Below are positions 21,640-21,936 of a stretch of DNA of 21,936 nt, piece by piece. The first letter of the stretch is position 1, and every line of letters begins with the position of its first letter. The DNA is from Candidatus Saccharimonadota bacterium (lineage in GTDB: Bacteria > Patescibacteriota > Saccharimonadia > Saccharimonadales > UBA7683): positions 1 to 21,936 of the forward strand of contig JAGOUG010000009.1 in NCBI GenBank assembly GCA_018061375.1. The letters are read 5' to 3'. The notes beneath the pieces were generated by a model that was not told the DNA's origin, did no database searches, and saw only the letters and a list, made by a program, of their open reading frames with translations. The position numbers and the translations under genes were made by a program.

Positions 21640-21936
21640 ATGAAACCCAGAGATCAGCACGAAGGTGCCCCACGAATACTTGCCTACAGAACAGATGAAT
21701 CTGATGGCGTGGTTGCGTTCCCAATTACTCGTCAATCGAGGGGAATTGACGTGTTTACAACACTCGCCTATCTAAATCCGGACAGGCACCAACTTTATAA
21801 ACACTCGGAAGAAATTCTTCGGCATGCTGTAAACGGCCTCGGCCTACTCAATAACATCCACTTGCCCATACCACGCACTGGAATTAAACTTTCAGATCAA
21901 ATTACACTAATCGAACATGTCCACTTTGGTGATAAT
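21640..21936 (+). CDS. Partial gene, unknown function (first 99 codons)
   Basis: An open frame runs from the ATG at 21640 to the window edge without a stop. It begins MKPRDQHEGAPRILAYRTDE and continues with VVAFPITRQSRGIDVFTTLAY, a helix HSEEILRHAVNGLGLLNN and IKLSDQITLIEHVHFGDN. I do not recognise it. It is soluble so far. The strong promoter immediately upstream and normal codon use support a real gene; it is cut by the window end. Confidence 0.7.
   Translation, partial: MKPRDQHEGAPRILAYRTDESDGVVAFPITRQSRGIDVFTTLAYLNPDRHQLYKHSEEILRHAVNGLGLLNNIHLPIPRTGIKLSDQITLIEHVHFGDN

Noticed and set aside
1..21936. CRISPR array, IS element or integrase
   Set aside because: No regularly spaced direct repeats, no transposase or integrase frame, and no terminal repeats with target duplication were found.

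Overview
The window looks like chromosome of a small-genome bacterium, most probably a Candidatus Saccharibacteria (Patescibacteria) relative. This rests on the overall gene style, moderate GC, many short lineage-specific proteins, a tail-fibre-like protein with the ARLPVPGxDDGTWG N-terminus, and densely packed short intergenic regions. No rRNA or phylogenetic marker beyond GroEL is present, so the assignment is an inference. TGA is used as an ordinary stop, which argues against the recoded Gracilibacteria/Absconditabacteria.

Layout. A tRNA-Ser(GGA) lies at the left edge (- strand), next to a large unknown protein (252-2000, -). A MacB-type ABC exporter pair (2168-4197, +) converges on a bifunctional sugar-phosphate isomerase/Nudix operon (5753-4204, -). 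Then follow an acidic unknown protein, a tail-fibre-like protein, a LicD-family protein and a small two-helix membrane protein. The centre (9049-12287, +) holds an SF2 helicase and a large coiled-coil protein, each with its own strong promoter. It converges on an operon (13230-12312, -) of a winged-helix/Nudix fusion with a degenerate Nudix box and an 84-residue protein. A CYTH-uridine kinase fusion (+) overlaps tail-to-tail with a TrmB-like regulator (-). A lipoprotein and a small protein (+) share a bidirectional terminator with the CIRCE-controlled groES-groEL operon (-). To the right are an unknown gene, a strikingly GC-rich gene followed by two strong RNA hairpins and a terminator, two small unknown genes, an amidinotransferase-fold enzyme and an unknown gene cut by the window end.

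Two features stand out. First, at least nine genes have a recognisable sigma-70-like -10 box (most with a -35 box too) only 6-10 nt upstream of the start codon. Their mRNAs should therefore be leaderless or nearly so. Other genes (groES, groEL, the lipoprotein, the tail-fibre-like protein, the CYTH-kinase) have classical Shine-Dalgarno sites. Second, the best candidates for something undescribed are the helicase/coiled-coil pair and the GC-rich gene with its structured 3' region. Neither has a function that can be named from sequence alone.
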